Assembly: GCF_025398735.1 (NCBI RefSeq)
Contig: NZ_CP104694.1
Span: forward strand, 4,055,001 to 4,119,000
Direction of reading: 5' to 3'
Length of the DNA stretch: 64,000 nucleotides
Source: Tahibacter amnicola
GTDB taxonomy: Bacteria > Pseudomonadota > Gammaproteobacteria > Xanthomonadales > Rhodanobacteraceae
Positions 27,791 through 38,600 of the stretch are shown piece by piece. The notes under the pieces are model-generated. The model saw only the letters and a list, made by a program, of their open reading frames with translations. It did not search any database and was not told where the DNA came from. Position 1 is the stretch's first letter; each line of letters begins with the position of its first letter. A program made the translations under genes and the position numbers.

Positions 27791-27833
27791 ACCATGTCTA
27801 GCCGCGCGCCGGCCAGCTCGACGGGTCTGTCGG

Positions 27834-29471
27834 TCAGATTTCTTCGCGCACGACAGTGCTGAGGACGAACTCCTTCTTCAGATACAGCCGTTCTGCGGGC
27901 AGCTGACGCGCGCGACACTGTTCCAGAACGCGGTCGGATTCCACAATCGGGCGCGAGTCGTCGCTGTAGGAAATGCTGGAGATGTACCCGAGCCAGGGTT
28001 CCAGGCCCATCGCATACACGTACACCGCCTCCGGCGCCAGGCGGTCGATGATCTGCATGGCCGATTCGCTGTGCGAGGAATTGAGCCGGCGTGACTGGTC
28101 GACCGCGCGCTGGACGGGCCTGGTGTAGAGCGGCCCATAAAGCCACGACAGCGGCGCGCCATCGCATTCCAGCCCGATAAAGAGCGCATCAACGTCGCCC
28201 ACGCGCCGCCGGATGTGCGCGTAGCAGCGCGGTTCCAGCGCATTGGAATCGGCCAGGAATACCAGCCCGCGGCCCGCGCTTCGAATGCCGTAGGCCAGCT
28301 TGGAACGGATATCCAGATCCGCATGCTCACCGAAGAAGGGCAAGCCGATGATCTCGCCCGCGCCCGCCGTCAGCGTCTCGAATTCGTCCAGTTCGATGAC
28401 ATTCGCAAACCCGATCGTCCGCAACATCAGCCGCAGGGAAGGATCCTGCAACGGCCCCGACGCCGAGCGCGGCACGACGACACAGCCGATCTTGTGGCGC
28501 AGCTGGAGCAAGGTTTCCAGCATGACGTGATCCTGGTGATTGTGGGTCAGCAGGACGTAATCGATGGCATCGGGAAGGTCGTAGAAGCTGTAACGGTCCA
28601 GTCCCGTTTCGGACGCCGTGCTGACCGCCGGATCGATCAGGATCGACAACCCGGCGTACTGCACCAGCACGGTTGCATGCCCGAAGTAGCGCACGCGGAT
28701 GCCATCGCCGCTGTAGTGGCGCTGGGGATCCAGCGGTGGCGCAACGTCTGTCAGCAGGGAGAGAAAGCGTTGCTGCTGGGCCTCGTTCGCGCCCGCTTCC
28801 ACCAGCCACTGGACGACCTGCCCGCGTGACGTCGGCCGGGTACGCAGCGCCGCCAGCGCGTCCACGAGCGGCGAGCGGAACGGCAGGTGAAGATCGACAT
28901 CGTCCGCGCTCGCGAAACGCGGACTGCTCAGCACGAACGGACGGTCGTCGCAGGCGATATCAGAAAATCGCACCGACTGCAGCGATTCATCGTAGTTCGG
29001 ACTGTCGTACAACATGCCCTCCACCAGGCGAAAACCGGGCCGGTTGTGCAGGTCATAGACGAGCTCGACATAGCCCTTGAGCGGCTGAGGAACGCTTTCG
29101 TACAAGCCGGCCAGCGACTGGCCATCTGTCTTGGTTGCGAGCAGTTCGTTGAGCTGCTTGACCGCGGCAGCAAAAGCCAGCTTGCCAGCCAGGTGCTCGC
29201 GTGTGCGGTCGAGCAACGCCTGCACGGGCGCGATGTCGCCGTCATAGTCCATGAACATGCCGCCCTTCATGGCCTGGTCCGCCACCGCGCGACGGTGCAG
29301 ATCCGGGAATTGCAGGTATGACTCCAGCACCCGTACATGCAGATTGGCCGTGATCATCGCCGAGGTCGCCGGCGATACGAGCATGCCCCATGCATACCAG
29401 CTGTTGAACAGCGGTTCCATCTGGACGGAGGGCTTCAGGTACAGGGGGGCATCGGACACGACGGAACTCAC
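27834..29471 (-). CDS. CmlA-type diiron beta-hydroxylase acting on carrier-bound amino acid
   Basis: This 545-residue protein has the CmlA N-terminal domain (SVQMEPLFNSWYAWGMLVSP) and a metallo-beta-lactamase-fold C-terminal domain. The metal motif is THNHQDH (His310, His312, Asp314, His315), with Glu382 in GEHADL and Asp408 in ADSN. These match the diiron ligands of CmlA at a constant offset, as I recall them. CmlA beta-hydroxylates an amino acid tethered to a peptide synthetase carrier domain in chloramphenicol synthesis, using a diiron centre and O2. The start is GTG. It is the last gene of the operon, 32 bases after the Leu-type synthetase, so the final Leu-like residue or another carrier-bound residue could be its substrate. 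Confidence 0.88.
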   Translation of the reverse strand: MSSVVSDAPLYLKPSVQMEPLFNSWYAWGMLVSPATSAMITANLHVRVLESYLQFPDLHRRAVADQAMKGGMFMDYDGDIAPVQALLDRTREHLAGKLAFAAAVKQLNELLATKTDGQSLAGLYESVPQPLKGYVELVYDLHNRPGFRLVEGMLYDSPNYDESLQSVRFSDIACDDRPFVLSSPRFASADDVDLHLPFRSPLVDALAALRTRPTSRGQVVQWLVEAGANEAQQQRFLSLLTDVAPPLDPQRHYSGDGIRVRYFGHATVLVQYAGLSILIDPAVSTASETGLDRYSFYDLPDAIDYVLLTHNHQDHVMLETLLQLRHKIGCVVVPRSASGPLQDPSLRLMLRTIGFANVIELDEFETLTAGAGEIIGLPFFGEHADLDIRSKLAYGIRSAGRGLVFLADSNALEPRCYAHIRRRVGDVDALFIGLECDGAPLSWLYGPLYTRPVQRAVDQSRRLNSSHSESAMQIIDRLAPEAVYVYAMGLEPWLGYISSISYSDDSRPIVESDRVLEQCRARQLPAERLYLKKEFVLSTVVREEI

Positions 29472-29503
29472 TCTGTGGGATGTTTCCAGGGTTTTGTGCG
29501 CTT

Positions 29504-32500
29504 TCAGGCCGGTTCTGCGACCGCATTCTGCTGCTCGCCGGCCACCAGCAGTGCCAGCACTTCCTGCACGACCGCCTCACCGCCAATCCATTCGGTCAGG
29601 CGCAGCGCGAAGTCGGACAGGATCGGTGACTCCAGCACCAGGTGCACCGGAATCTCGATACCGGTCTGTACCCCGACCTTCCCCACCATCTGGATCGCCA
29701 GCAGGGAATGTCCGCCCAGGTCGAAAAAGCTATCCGAGCGACCGATCCCGCTCACGTTCAGCGCCTCGGACCACCAGCCGGCGATGAGACGCTCCAGGGG
29801 CGTGAGCGGACCGGTATCGGCATCACGCACCGGCAGCGGGCGCGCAGCCAGTGCGCGCCGGTCGATCTTGCCATTGGCCGTGAGCGGAAGTTCCGCCAGC
29901 GGAATCACGCAGGACGGCACCATGTACTCGGGCAGGTCCCGGCGCAACTGGGCGCGCAAGTCCGACACGATCTGTTCGCGCTGCGTGGTGCGTGCCGGCG
30001 TATTGCAGAGCGGACCTTCGGGGACCACCACGTCGGGCAGGGCCGGCCACGCGGCCGAACGGGTCGCCTGCAGTGCGAAACACCCTGCCCGCTGGCCGTT
30101 GGCGACGACCCGCGCGCGCCAGCCGGACTGTTCGAATTGACGCAGAATGCGTGCTGGCGACAGGCCCTGGCGCAGTATCGCGGGAGCCTGGTCTGACCAG
30201 AGCGCATCGGCCAGATCGATGTCGGCGACGACGTAGCGCAGTGGAATGCCTTCAATCAGCGCACCGATGGCCGGATACTGCAGCGCTTCATCCACCAGGG
30301 ATTGCGCCGCGTCGATGTCCGCGCCCGCGTCCGCATGAAATACCTGGCCGTCGGCCAACATCGCCTCGTCACGCGCGGTCAGGACCACGTCGTAGCGGAA
30401 GCGCGTCATCTCCGTCGGCGCCTCGGTGCATTTGGGCAGAATCAGCACCTGCCAATGCCCGCCGCGACGCCGGGCCCAGCGGTGGAAGAAGGCCGGCGAC
30501 GCCAGCAATTCGTTTTCGCGCACCAGGGCCGATTCCGCTGCCGCACGCCGTTGCGCGGGCGTGTCGAGGGGCTTGGCCTTCGCCGTCGCCACTGCCGCGT
30601 GGAAGGCGCGCGCCAGGGTCAGGTCACGCACGTCGCCGACAAACAGAGCGCCATCACGGTCAACACGATCGGCCATGTGCGTCAGCACGGCGTCGAAATA
30701 GTGTTCGTCGGGAAAGTACTGGCTGACCGAGTTCATCACCACGGTATCGCAGGGGCCCTCTGCCCCGATCGGCGCAGCATCGGCCGCCACCTGGGTCAGG
30801 TGTACCGGCCCCACGGCGTCACCGAGCACACCCTGGATCGCCGCGATAGCCTGCTGCGAAATATCGCACCCGCTGTAATGCTGCACGTCGGGTAGCAGGC
30901 GGTGCAGCAGGATGCCGGTGCCGACGCCGACCTCGTACACGTTCCGCGGCCCGAGCGCACGGATACGCGCTGTCGTTTCGCAGGCCCACTCTTCCATGTG
31001 CGCCGGCGCAATCGGCAAGCCGTCGAAGCTGCTCAGCCAGCCCACGAAGTTGGCACCGGGCGCGGTCGTCGCGGATCGTGCATAGGTGGCATCGTAGAGC
31101 GCGGACCAATCCGCGACGAAACCACCGTCGGGATTGGCACCGGCGCCGATCACGCAGTAAGCCGCAAGACAATCCTCGCGATCGTCGTGCTTGACCACCG
31201 CGACCGCCTCGATGCCGGGATACGCGGCGATCCGGCGTTCGATCTCCGCCGGTTCAATGCGAATGCCGCGAATTTTCACCTGCGCGTCGTTGCGTGCCAC
31301 GAATCGCAGCTGCCCATCCGGGCGTAGCTGCACCAGATCGCCGGAGCGATAACGGCGCTGTCCGTGCGCGGCCGGGTCAGGCAGGAATGTCTGCGCCGTC
31401 TCACGCGGATTGTTGAGATAACCGCGGGCGAGCGACGCGCCACCCAGGTACAACTCACCGACCGTTCCCGCGGGAACGGGTGCACCCTGCGGGTCGACCA
31501 CGGCCGCGGTGACACCGGCAATGGGAAATCCAATTGGCGGCACCGCTACACCCGGATCCACCGGACAGCCCGTCGAGACGACCGTCACTTCGCTCGGGCC
31601 GTAGTGGTTGTAGACACGGTACCGCGCAGATTCAGCCACACCGGATCGCAACACATCACCGCCGGTCAGCAGCACCTGGAGGGTCTGGCCGAAGGATGTC
31701 CCCAGCTGCATGACCGCTTCGGCCAGCGGCGTCGGCAGGAACGCGTGGGTGATGCGCTCAGCGTCCATCCAGCGCGCCAGGGCGCGCGGGTCGCGGCGTT
31801 CCGCCTCACCTGGCAGGTGCACGCTGGCGCCGCGGCACAGGTATGGAAACAACTCCCACACGTGCGCGTCAAATGCCAGCCCGGCCACGTGCGAGGCCCG
31901 CACAGGGCCGACCTGGGTGAGGTATTCGGCACAGTGCCAGGCCACCAGCGATGCCAGCGCGCCGTGATCGATCATGACCCCCTTTGGCACGCCGGTGCTG
32001 CCGGAAGTGAACACCACGTAGGCCAGCTGGCACGGATGCAGCGGCAGCACCGGCCGCACGGCATCGCCCTGCGCGACAAGATCGGCAACGCTCAGGGTGG
32101 GAATTGAAATCCCCTGGTCCGACACGGACTCACAGGTCGCCAGATCCGTGACAAGCACCTCGATGTCGCCGGCCCGGGAAAGCTGCACCAGCCGTTCGGC
32201 CGGCCAGGCGTCGTCCAGGGCCACGTAGACCGCGCCGCTCTTGAGAATGCCCAGCATGCAGGCAATGCGCTCGATGCCCCGCGGCAGGCATAGACCGATG
32301 CGAATTTCGCGGCCCGCCAGACGCTGGGCGAGCGCGCCTGCAATCTGGTCACTGCGCGCGCCCAGCTCGGAATAGGTCAGCGAACCCTGCGTACCGGCGA
32401 GCGCGAGTGCATCGCCCTGAGCCGCCACGATGCGATCAAAGGCCGCCACGACGTTGTCGCCGATGGTGTGGCGTGACCGGAGGCTTTCCAGCAGTTCCGC

Positions 32501-32647
32501 CTTGCGCCGGCGCAGGCCCGCCACATCGTCGGCCAGTACCGCGCCGCGCGGTGCCTCGATACGCAGTTCGCCGCCCTCTTCACTGAGGCGGATCTGGCGC
32601 AGGCGCAGGTCGTGCAGGAAATCAGCGAGCGGCAGGGTGGAATGCAT
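29504..32647 (-). CDS. NRPS: docking - A (Leu-like, interrupted by N-methyltransferase) - T
   Basis: This 1047-residue protein lacks its own condensation domain. An N-terminal TubC-type beta-hairpin docking domain (residues 4-58) is followed by an adenylation domain (65-505; VVFTSGSTGVPKG). Its code reads D-A-W-F-L-G-H-V-V-K, one residue from the Leu code. After motif A8 (RGIRIEPAEIE) a methyltransferase is inserted (about 510-885; SAM motif VYEVGVGTG and FVGWLSSFDGLPI), as in N-methylating cyanobacterial modules. The A10 part resumes at 890-935 (LTANGKIDRR), and a carrier domain follows (DLGGHSL, Ser981). No thioesterase or reductase follows. It should activate and N-methylate Leu, receiving the chain from the C domain ending the upstream protein. 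GGAG precedes the start. Confidence 0.88.
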   Translation of the reverse strand: MHSTLPLADFLHDLRLRQIRLSEEGGELRIEAPRGAVLADDVAGLRRRKAELLESLRSRHTIGDNVVAAFDRIVAAQGDALALAGTQGSLTYSELGARSDQIAGALAQRLAGREIRIGLCLPRGIERIACMLGILKSGAVYVALDDAWPAERLVQLSRAGDIEVLVTDLATCESVSDQGISIPTLSVADLVAQGDAVRPVLPLHPCQLAYVVFTSGSTGVPKGVMIDHGALASLVAWHCAEYLTQVGPVRASHVAGLAFDAHVWELFPYLCRGASVHLPGEAERRDPRALARWMDAERITHAFLPTPLAEAVMQLGTSFGQTLQVLLTGGDVLRSGVAESARYRVYNHYGPSEVTVVSTGCPVDPGVAVPPIGFPIAGVTAAVVDPQGAPVPAGTVGELYLGGASLARGYLNNPRETAQTFLPDPAAHGQRRYRSGDLVQLRPDGQLRFVARNDAQVKIRGIRIEPAEIERRIAAYPGIEAVAVVKHDDREDCLAAYCVIGAGANPDGGFVADWSALYDATYARSATTAPGANFVGWLSSFDGLPIAPAHMEEWACETTARIRALGPRNVYEVGVGTGILLHRLLPDVQHYSGCDISQQAIAAIQGVLGDAVGPVHLTQVAADAAPIGAEGPCDTVVMNSVSQYFPDEHYFDAVLTHMADRVDRDGALFVGDVRDLTLARAFHAAVATAKAKPLDTPAQRRAAAESALVRENELLASPAFFHRWARRRGGHWQVLILPKCTEAPTEMTRFRYDVVLTARDEAMLADGQVFHADAGADIDAAQSLVDEALQYPAIGALIEGIPLRYVVADIDLADALWSDQAPAILRQGLSPARILRQFEQSGWRARVVANGQRAGCFALQATRSAAWPALPDVVVPEGPLCNTPARTTQREQIVSDLRAQLRRDLPEYMVPSCVIPLAELPLTANGKIDRRALAARPLPVRDADTGPLTPLERLIAGWWSEALNVSGIGRSDSFFDLGGHSLLAIQMVGKVGVQTGIEIPVHLVLESPILSDFALRLTEWIGGEAVVQEVLALLVAGEQQNAVAEPA

Positions 32648-35600
32648 CGGTACGGCTCCAGCGACAAGGCATGCCCAAAGACGGGGCGTTCAAGGACAGG
32701 GAAACGTTCACAGCGAAAACACTTCGGTCGACTCGCACGCCGACTCGGGGGGCGGCACAACCAGGCGATGGATGTATCCGCCGAGCGGCCGATCTGGTCC
32801 AGCAGCGCCCCCCACTGCGCCGCCAACGCGCTCATGTCAGAGCGGTCATACAGGTCGCTGTTGAAGCGCAGGTACCCCTCCAGGGCACCACTGCGCAGCG
32901 CCAGGCCGAGGTCAAGATCGTATTCGGAGTGGGTGTAGGCCGGTGCCAGCACCTGAACACGCCAGGGCGATGCCGCCTGTGCCTTCGGAGTATTGTGGAA
33001 AACCAGAAAATTCTGCACCACCGGGGCGAATGCCGCGGACGGTTGCACGCCCAACTGCTGAACGACCGCGGCGAACGGATACTCCTGGTGATCAAGCGCA
33101 CCACTCACGACATCCGCCGCCTGTTCGAGCAAGGCGTGGAACGGGGCCTGGGGATCCAAGCCGATCCGCAGCGCCAGGACGTTGGAGAACTGCCCGACAA
33201 TGTGCTCGGTACCCGCCAGGCGCCGGTTTGCCGCGGCCGTGCCGATCACGATGTCGCGCCGCCCACTGCCTGCGTGCAACAGCACCGCATAGGCCGCCGC
33301 GAGCACCGCGAAGAGACTGGTCGAATGCGCCTGTGCCAATGCCTGGAGCGCTCGCGTGGTTTCACCGCCTACCAGGACATCGATCGCTTCACCCCGGAAT
33401 TGGCGCCGCACCGGCCGCGGCCGCGCTGCCGCCAGTTCCAGCAGCGGCGGGCTGCCGCGCAACGCATCTGCCCAGAATGCCGCCTGGCGCGTGAGCCAGT
33501 GCGCATCGCGCTCCCGTTCCAGTAGCACGGAATAGTCGACATAACCGGCCGGCGACACGTCCTGCGCCGCTGGCGCCTCAGCCACGTACAAGGCTTGCAG
33601 GCGCTCCAGCACCAGGCGCCAGGACCATTCGTCCGCAATCAGATGATGCAGCACGATACTCAACACATGGACATCGGCGCTGCGCCGGATCAGGCCGAAC
33701 CGGCAATAGCCGGGCCGGCGCAGGTCAAACGCCTGCGCACGCCATTCGCGCAGCAGCGCGGCTTCATCCACGAGCACGTCTGTCGCATCCACTGCGATCC
33801 ATTCGGGCTGCACATCCAGGGAGGTCTGTTGCGAAAGCGTACCGGCGGTTTCCACGATGACGCAGCGCAGTTGGTCCTGCTCGAGGTACAGCGCCGCGAT
33901 CGCGCGCCGCAACCGCGCCACATCGAGCGCGCCCTGCAGCACCACGGCAGCGGAAATATGGTAGGTGGCGCCGGTATCGCCGCGGCGCTGCGCCAGCCAG
34001 ATGCCCTCCTGGTACGGGGACAAGGGTCCTTCGCGGCGAAGCGTCGGCGTCACTGCCGGCAGTGGAACGGCCGGTGCACCGGATCGCTGCAGGCGCCGCG
34101 CGATACCAGCGACCGTGGCATCGCGGAACACGTCGCGCAGTGGCAGATCGGCGCCGCTGCTGCTGCCCAGTAACGCCACCAGTCTTGCGGCGAGCAGGGA
34201 GTTTCCGCCCGACAGGAAGAAGTCGTCATTGGCTTGTGTGACGGGTCGCCCCAGCAGAGTCGCGAATGCGTCGGCCACCACTCTTTCGAGCGGGGAAAAC
34301 GGCACATCGGCTACTGTCTCTGTCGTGATCACGGGTACCGGCAAACGCCTGCGGTCCAGCTTGCCGGAAGCCGTGGTGGGCAAGGCTTCCACCACACTGA
34401 TATGGGCCGGCACCATGTAGGCCGGCAACCGCTGCGCCACCGCCGCACGCACGGCCTCCGCCGGTACCGGCGAGGACGTCGCGGTCGGTACGATGCACGC
34501 AAAGAGCCGGTCGCCGACAACATGCGCCGCGGCATTGGCGACACCGTCCAGCGCACGCAGTGCGGCTTCGATATCGGCGAATTCGATGCGATAGCCGCGC
34601 AGCTTAACCATGCCGTCACGGCGCCCAAGGAAGCGCACCGCACCACTGGACAGACGCACGACGCGATCGCCGGTGAGGAATTGGCGCGCGCCGTTCTCGC
34701 CCGGGACGAATCGCTCGGCCGTCAGCCGCGGCAGCCCGTGGTAGCCCGTGGCTACCAACGGACCGGCGAGCACCAGTTCACCCGGCATACCGACGGGGCA
34801 ATCGTGCCCATCCGCATCGACGACATGCCAGTACGTGCCCGCCAAGGGGCCGTCGATGTCTACTACGGCGCCGCCCCCTACCGTCGGCACTGCGTCGATA
34901 GCGGCCGCGGCAACCCAGATAGTCGCTTCCGTCGGACCGTACATGTTCCACACCGAATCAGCGACGGAATGCAGTGTCGCCGCCAGATCGCGCGGCACGG
35001 CCTCGCCGCCCACCAGGGCGTGGCGCAAGCGCAGGCCGTCCAGGTACGGTCGCAGCAGTTGCCAGGCCGACGGCGTAGCCTGCAGCACCGTTGCATCGGC
35101 CAGCGATCGGGCGAGCGACTCCGGATCCTGCCACGCCGAGTCGGGAGCGACGCGCACTACACCGCCACAGACCAGGGGCAGAATCAGTTCCAGCAGCGAA
35201 ATATCGAAACCGACACTGGATGTGGCCAGCAGCACGTCAGATGGTGTCAGTGCCAAACGCGCCGACACGGTATCGAGAAATGCCGCAAACGCCATCCACG
35301 GCACCACGACCCCCTTCGGCCGGCCGGTGCTGCCGGATGTGTAGATGAGATAGGCCGGTTGTGCAGGCGCGGGAACCAGCCAGTGCGCCGGCAAGCGCTG
35401 CACGCCTTCCGCTTCCAGGCTGCGGACGGACAGGCACGCCGTGCCCTGGAATCCCCGCTCGTCGGCGGCGCCATCGTCAACCAGGACGCAGACCGGTTGC
35501 GCGTCCTGCACGATGGCTTCACGCCGCGCCGGTGGCAGCGTGGGATCGATCGGCACATACACCAACCCCGCCCGCCAGATCGCAAGCAAGGCGACTACCA

Positions 35601-38600
35601 GGTCCGCGCCGCGCGAGTGACACAGCGCCACGCGTTCGCCGATGCGGTGGCGGTCACCCAGTGCCGCAGCCACGGCATCGACGCGCTGTCCCAACCTGGT
35701 CCGGCTGAGCACGACGCCCTCGGACTGTACGGCGTCAGCCTCCGCGCATTGCGCTCGCCAATCGTCCAGACGTTTGAACAGGGGCGGTACCGCAGGCGCC
35801 GATCGACCGGCCAGAATCGGCGCCTCACCCAGACCGTGTGCACCCAGCAACGCCCCAGGGCGCTGCGACTGGTCGGCCACTACCGCCACCCACCAATCGA
35901 CCAGACGCTGCGCGGTTGCCGCGCCGATACGGTCGCTGCGGTACTCCAGGATGCAGGTCGCTTTGGTCGGGCTAGTCTCGATCGCACAGAACCCGTCGTA
36001 GTGCCCTACCGCTTGGGTCGGACGCTCCACGTGTGCCACAACACCGGGCACCTGCAGCGTCGTGGACGAACCGTCCGCCGCGTCGCGCTGGGTAAAGACG
36101 ATGTTGAACCAGGGTTGCAGGCGGTCGTCGCTGCGAGGTATGGCATCGGCCAGCGTATCGAAGGGAATATCGCGCAGGGCCCACAGTCGCGCGAGTTCGC
36201 CGTGCACCCGGCGCCACAGGTCGGCCGCCGGAATCGCGGCATTCATGCGCACGCGCAGCGGCAGCACATGGAAAAAGAGACCGATCACTTCTTCCAGCTC
36301 AGGGGCTGCGCGATCTGCCATCGGTGTGCCGATGACTATGTCGTCGCAGCCGGAAACCTTGCGCAGGACCGCCAGGAAACCGCCCAGCAATGCCGCGAAC
36401 AGACTGACACCCGCAGCTGCAGCCTGCGAACGCAATCTGTCCAGAATTTCCCCTGGCAGTTCCGCGCGCACCACGGCGGCGCCGCGCTGAGCCGTCGCCC
36501 CGTCAAATGCCGGATCCAGCTCAATGCGCGGCTCGCTATCGGCGAGATAGCGTTGCCATTGTATCTGCAGCTGCCTCCCCTTTTCACCTTCCAGCAATGA
36601 CCGCTGCCACGCGGCGTAGTCCACGTATTGCACGGGTAAGTCGGCGGACACCGCGGACGCGTCACGCAGGTGCGCGGCCAGTTCCTTGAAGAAGATTTCC
36701 AGTGACCAGGCATCGACCGCCACGTGGTGGAAGGCCAGGAGCAATTCCCATTGTCCGGGTCCCACCGCGCCCAGGCGGGCGCGCAGCGGCAGTTCGGTGG
36801 CGAGGTCGAACCCACGCGCAAAGAAGGCACTGCCGTCGAGGGCGTCGGCGCACTCCAGAAACGGTTGTGGTACCGACGCCACCTGTGCGAGTGGTAGGCC
36901 ATCGACACTGACAATGTACGAGCGCAGCACTTCGTGGCGCCGCAGGATGGCCCGCAGGGCACCATCGATCGCAGGTGGATTGACGTCACCAGCCAGGCGG
37001 ATCCGCAGCGGGATGGTCAACGCCTGCGGTTCGAGCAGTTGCGCGGCGATCCACAAGCGCTCCTGCGCCGGGGACAGACGCGTCAGGCCCGTCCGCTGGG
37101 CACGCGAAATCGGCGGCAGCGATGGCGCCTGATGCATAACGGCCTTTGCCAGTCCTGCCGGAGTCGGGTGTTCGAAAATCACTTCCGCCCGAAGCCGGCA
37201 ACCCAGCTCCCGGTTCAGTGCACCAATGGCACGGATCGCCAGGATCGAATTGCCGCCCGCGGCGAAGAAGTCCGTGTTCGGGCCGAGATTGGCGCGACCC
37301 AGCAAGTTCCCCAGCAACGCACCGATGCGCCGCTGCGCCGGCGTTGCGTCGGGGTCGGCGTCCGCTTCCGGTGCACTGGCCGCCTGCGCTTCCAGTGCCT
37401 TGCGGTCGAGCTTTCCGTTGGTGAGCCGAGGCAGGAGTGCCAGGGCATCGATGAAGGCGGGGACCATCGCCGAAGGCAGCGCATCCCGGCAGCATGCCTC
37501 GGCAACACGTGTGTCCGCCGCCATCGGTGCGACGAACGCATGCAGACGCAGCACGGCACCGTCTGCGCCACGCACCGGCACGACGCACGCATCGGTCACG
37601 CCGGGCACCTTCCGCAGGCATTCCTCGATCTCGCCTGGTTCGATACGGAAACCGTTGAACTTGACCTGCCCATCGATTCGGCCCAGGAACTCCAGGCACC
37701 CATCGGGCAGCCAGCGCCCCAGGTCGCCGGTGCGGTAACAACGCGCGCCGGGCGTCTCGGCGTACGGATCGGGCAGGAAGCTCGCCGCGGTTTTCGCCGG
37801 TGCGTTGCGGTAACCATCGGCAATGCTGGCACCATGGATCACGATCTCGCCGGGAATCCCGATACCCGCCATTTCCCCGTTTGCATCGACTACCCGCATA
37901 CCCACGTGCGGCAGTGGCCTGCCGATGACCGACGCCGCCACGCCACGACGGCGCAGATCATTCGCCAGGCGCGGATGGACGACGACGCCGATGGTGGTTT
38001 CCGTCGGGCCGTAGTGATTGACGATGGCGCAGCCGGATGCCGCTTCATACACCGCGTGCGCCAGGCCGGGCGGAACGGCCTCGCCGCCGACAAGAAGGCA
38101 CCGTCGCGGCAGAAAGGCGCCGGAGGGATCCAGCGCCAGCAGGCTCGCCACCAGGCTGGGCACGGTCTTGAGCACGTCCACCGGAGCGATCCGCAGCGAC
38201 TCCAGCAACCGCTGCGGATCGGCCAGCTGGTCGCGACCGATCAACCGCAGTTCACCGCCGGTGGCCAGGGCGCCGAACAGCGCGGTGTAGGTGAGGTCCG
38301 CGGCAAAGGTGCCGATGCCGGCCCATGCCAGCGGTTCTTCGAGGGCCAGGGTCCTCGTCAGGTTGGCAACGTAGTGCGCCAGGTGCCGGCGCGTCACCAC
38401 CACGCCCTTGGGTGTTCCGGTGGAGCCCGACGTATAGACCAGGTAGGCCGGCAATGCTGTAGCGTCAATGGCGATCGTGTCATGTGTCGGTGAAAGACCT
38501 GACGAATCCGGCGCCGCCTCGACGCAGACGGCCGCCTGCGCGTCCGTGAGCACGGCATCACGTCGCGCAGCGGGCCATGCGGGATCCAGGGGCACGAATG

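Noticed and set aside
29504-29600. A thioesterase or reductase at the end of the last synthetase
   Set aside because: After the carrier domain only about 28 residues remain, with no GxSxG or Rossmann motif.
34234-36600. Long plus-strand open frame antisense to the Asp/Gly synthetase
   Set aside because: It lies wholly inside a well-supported NRPS gene and has Arg/Gln-rich, unstructured composition typical of antisense frames in GC-rich DNA.
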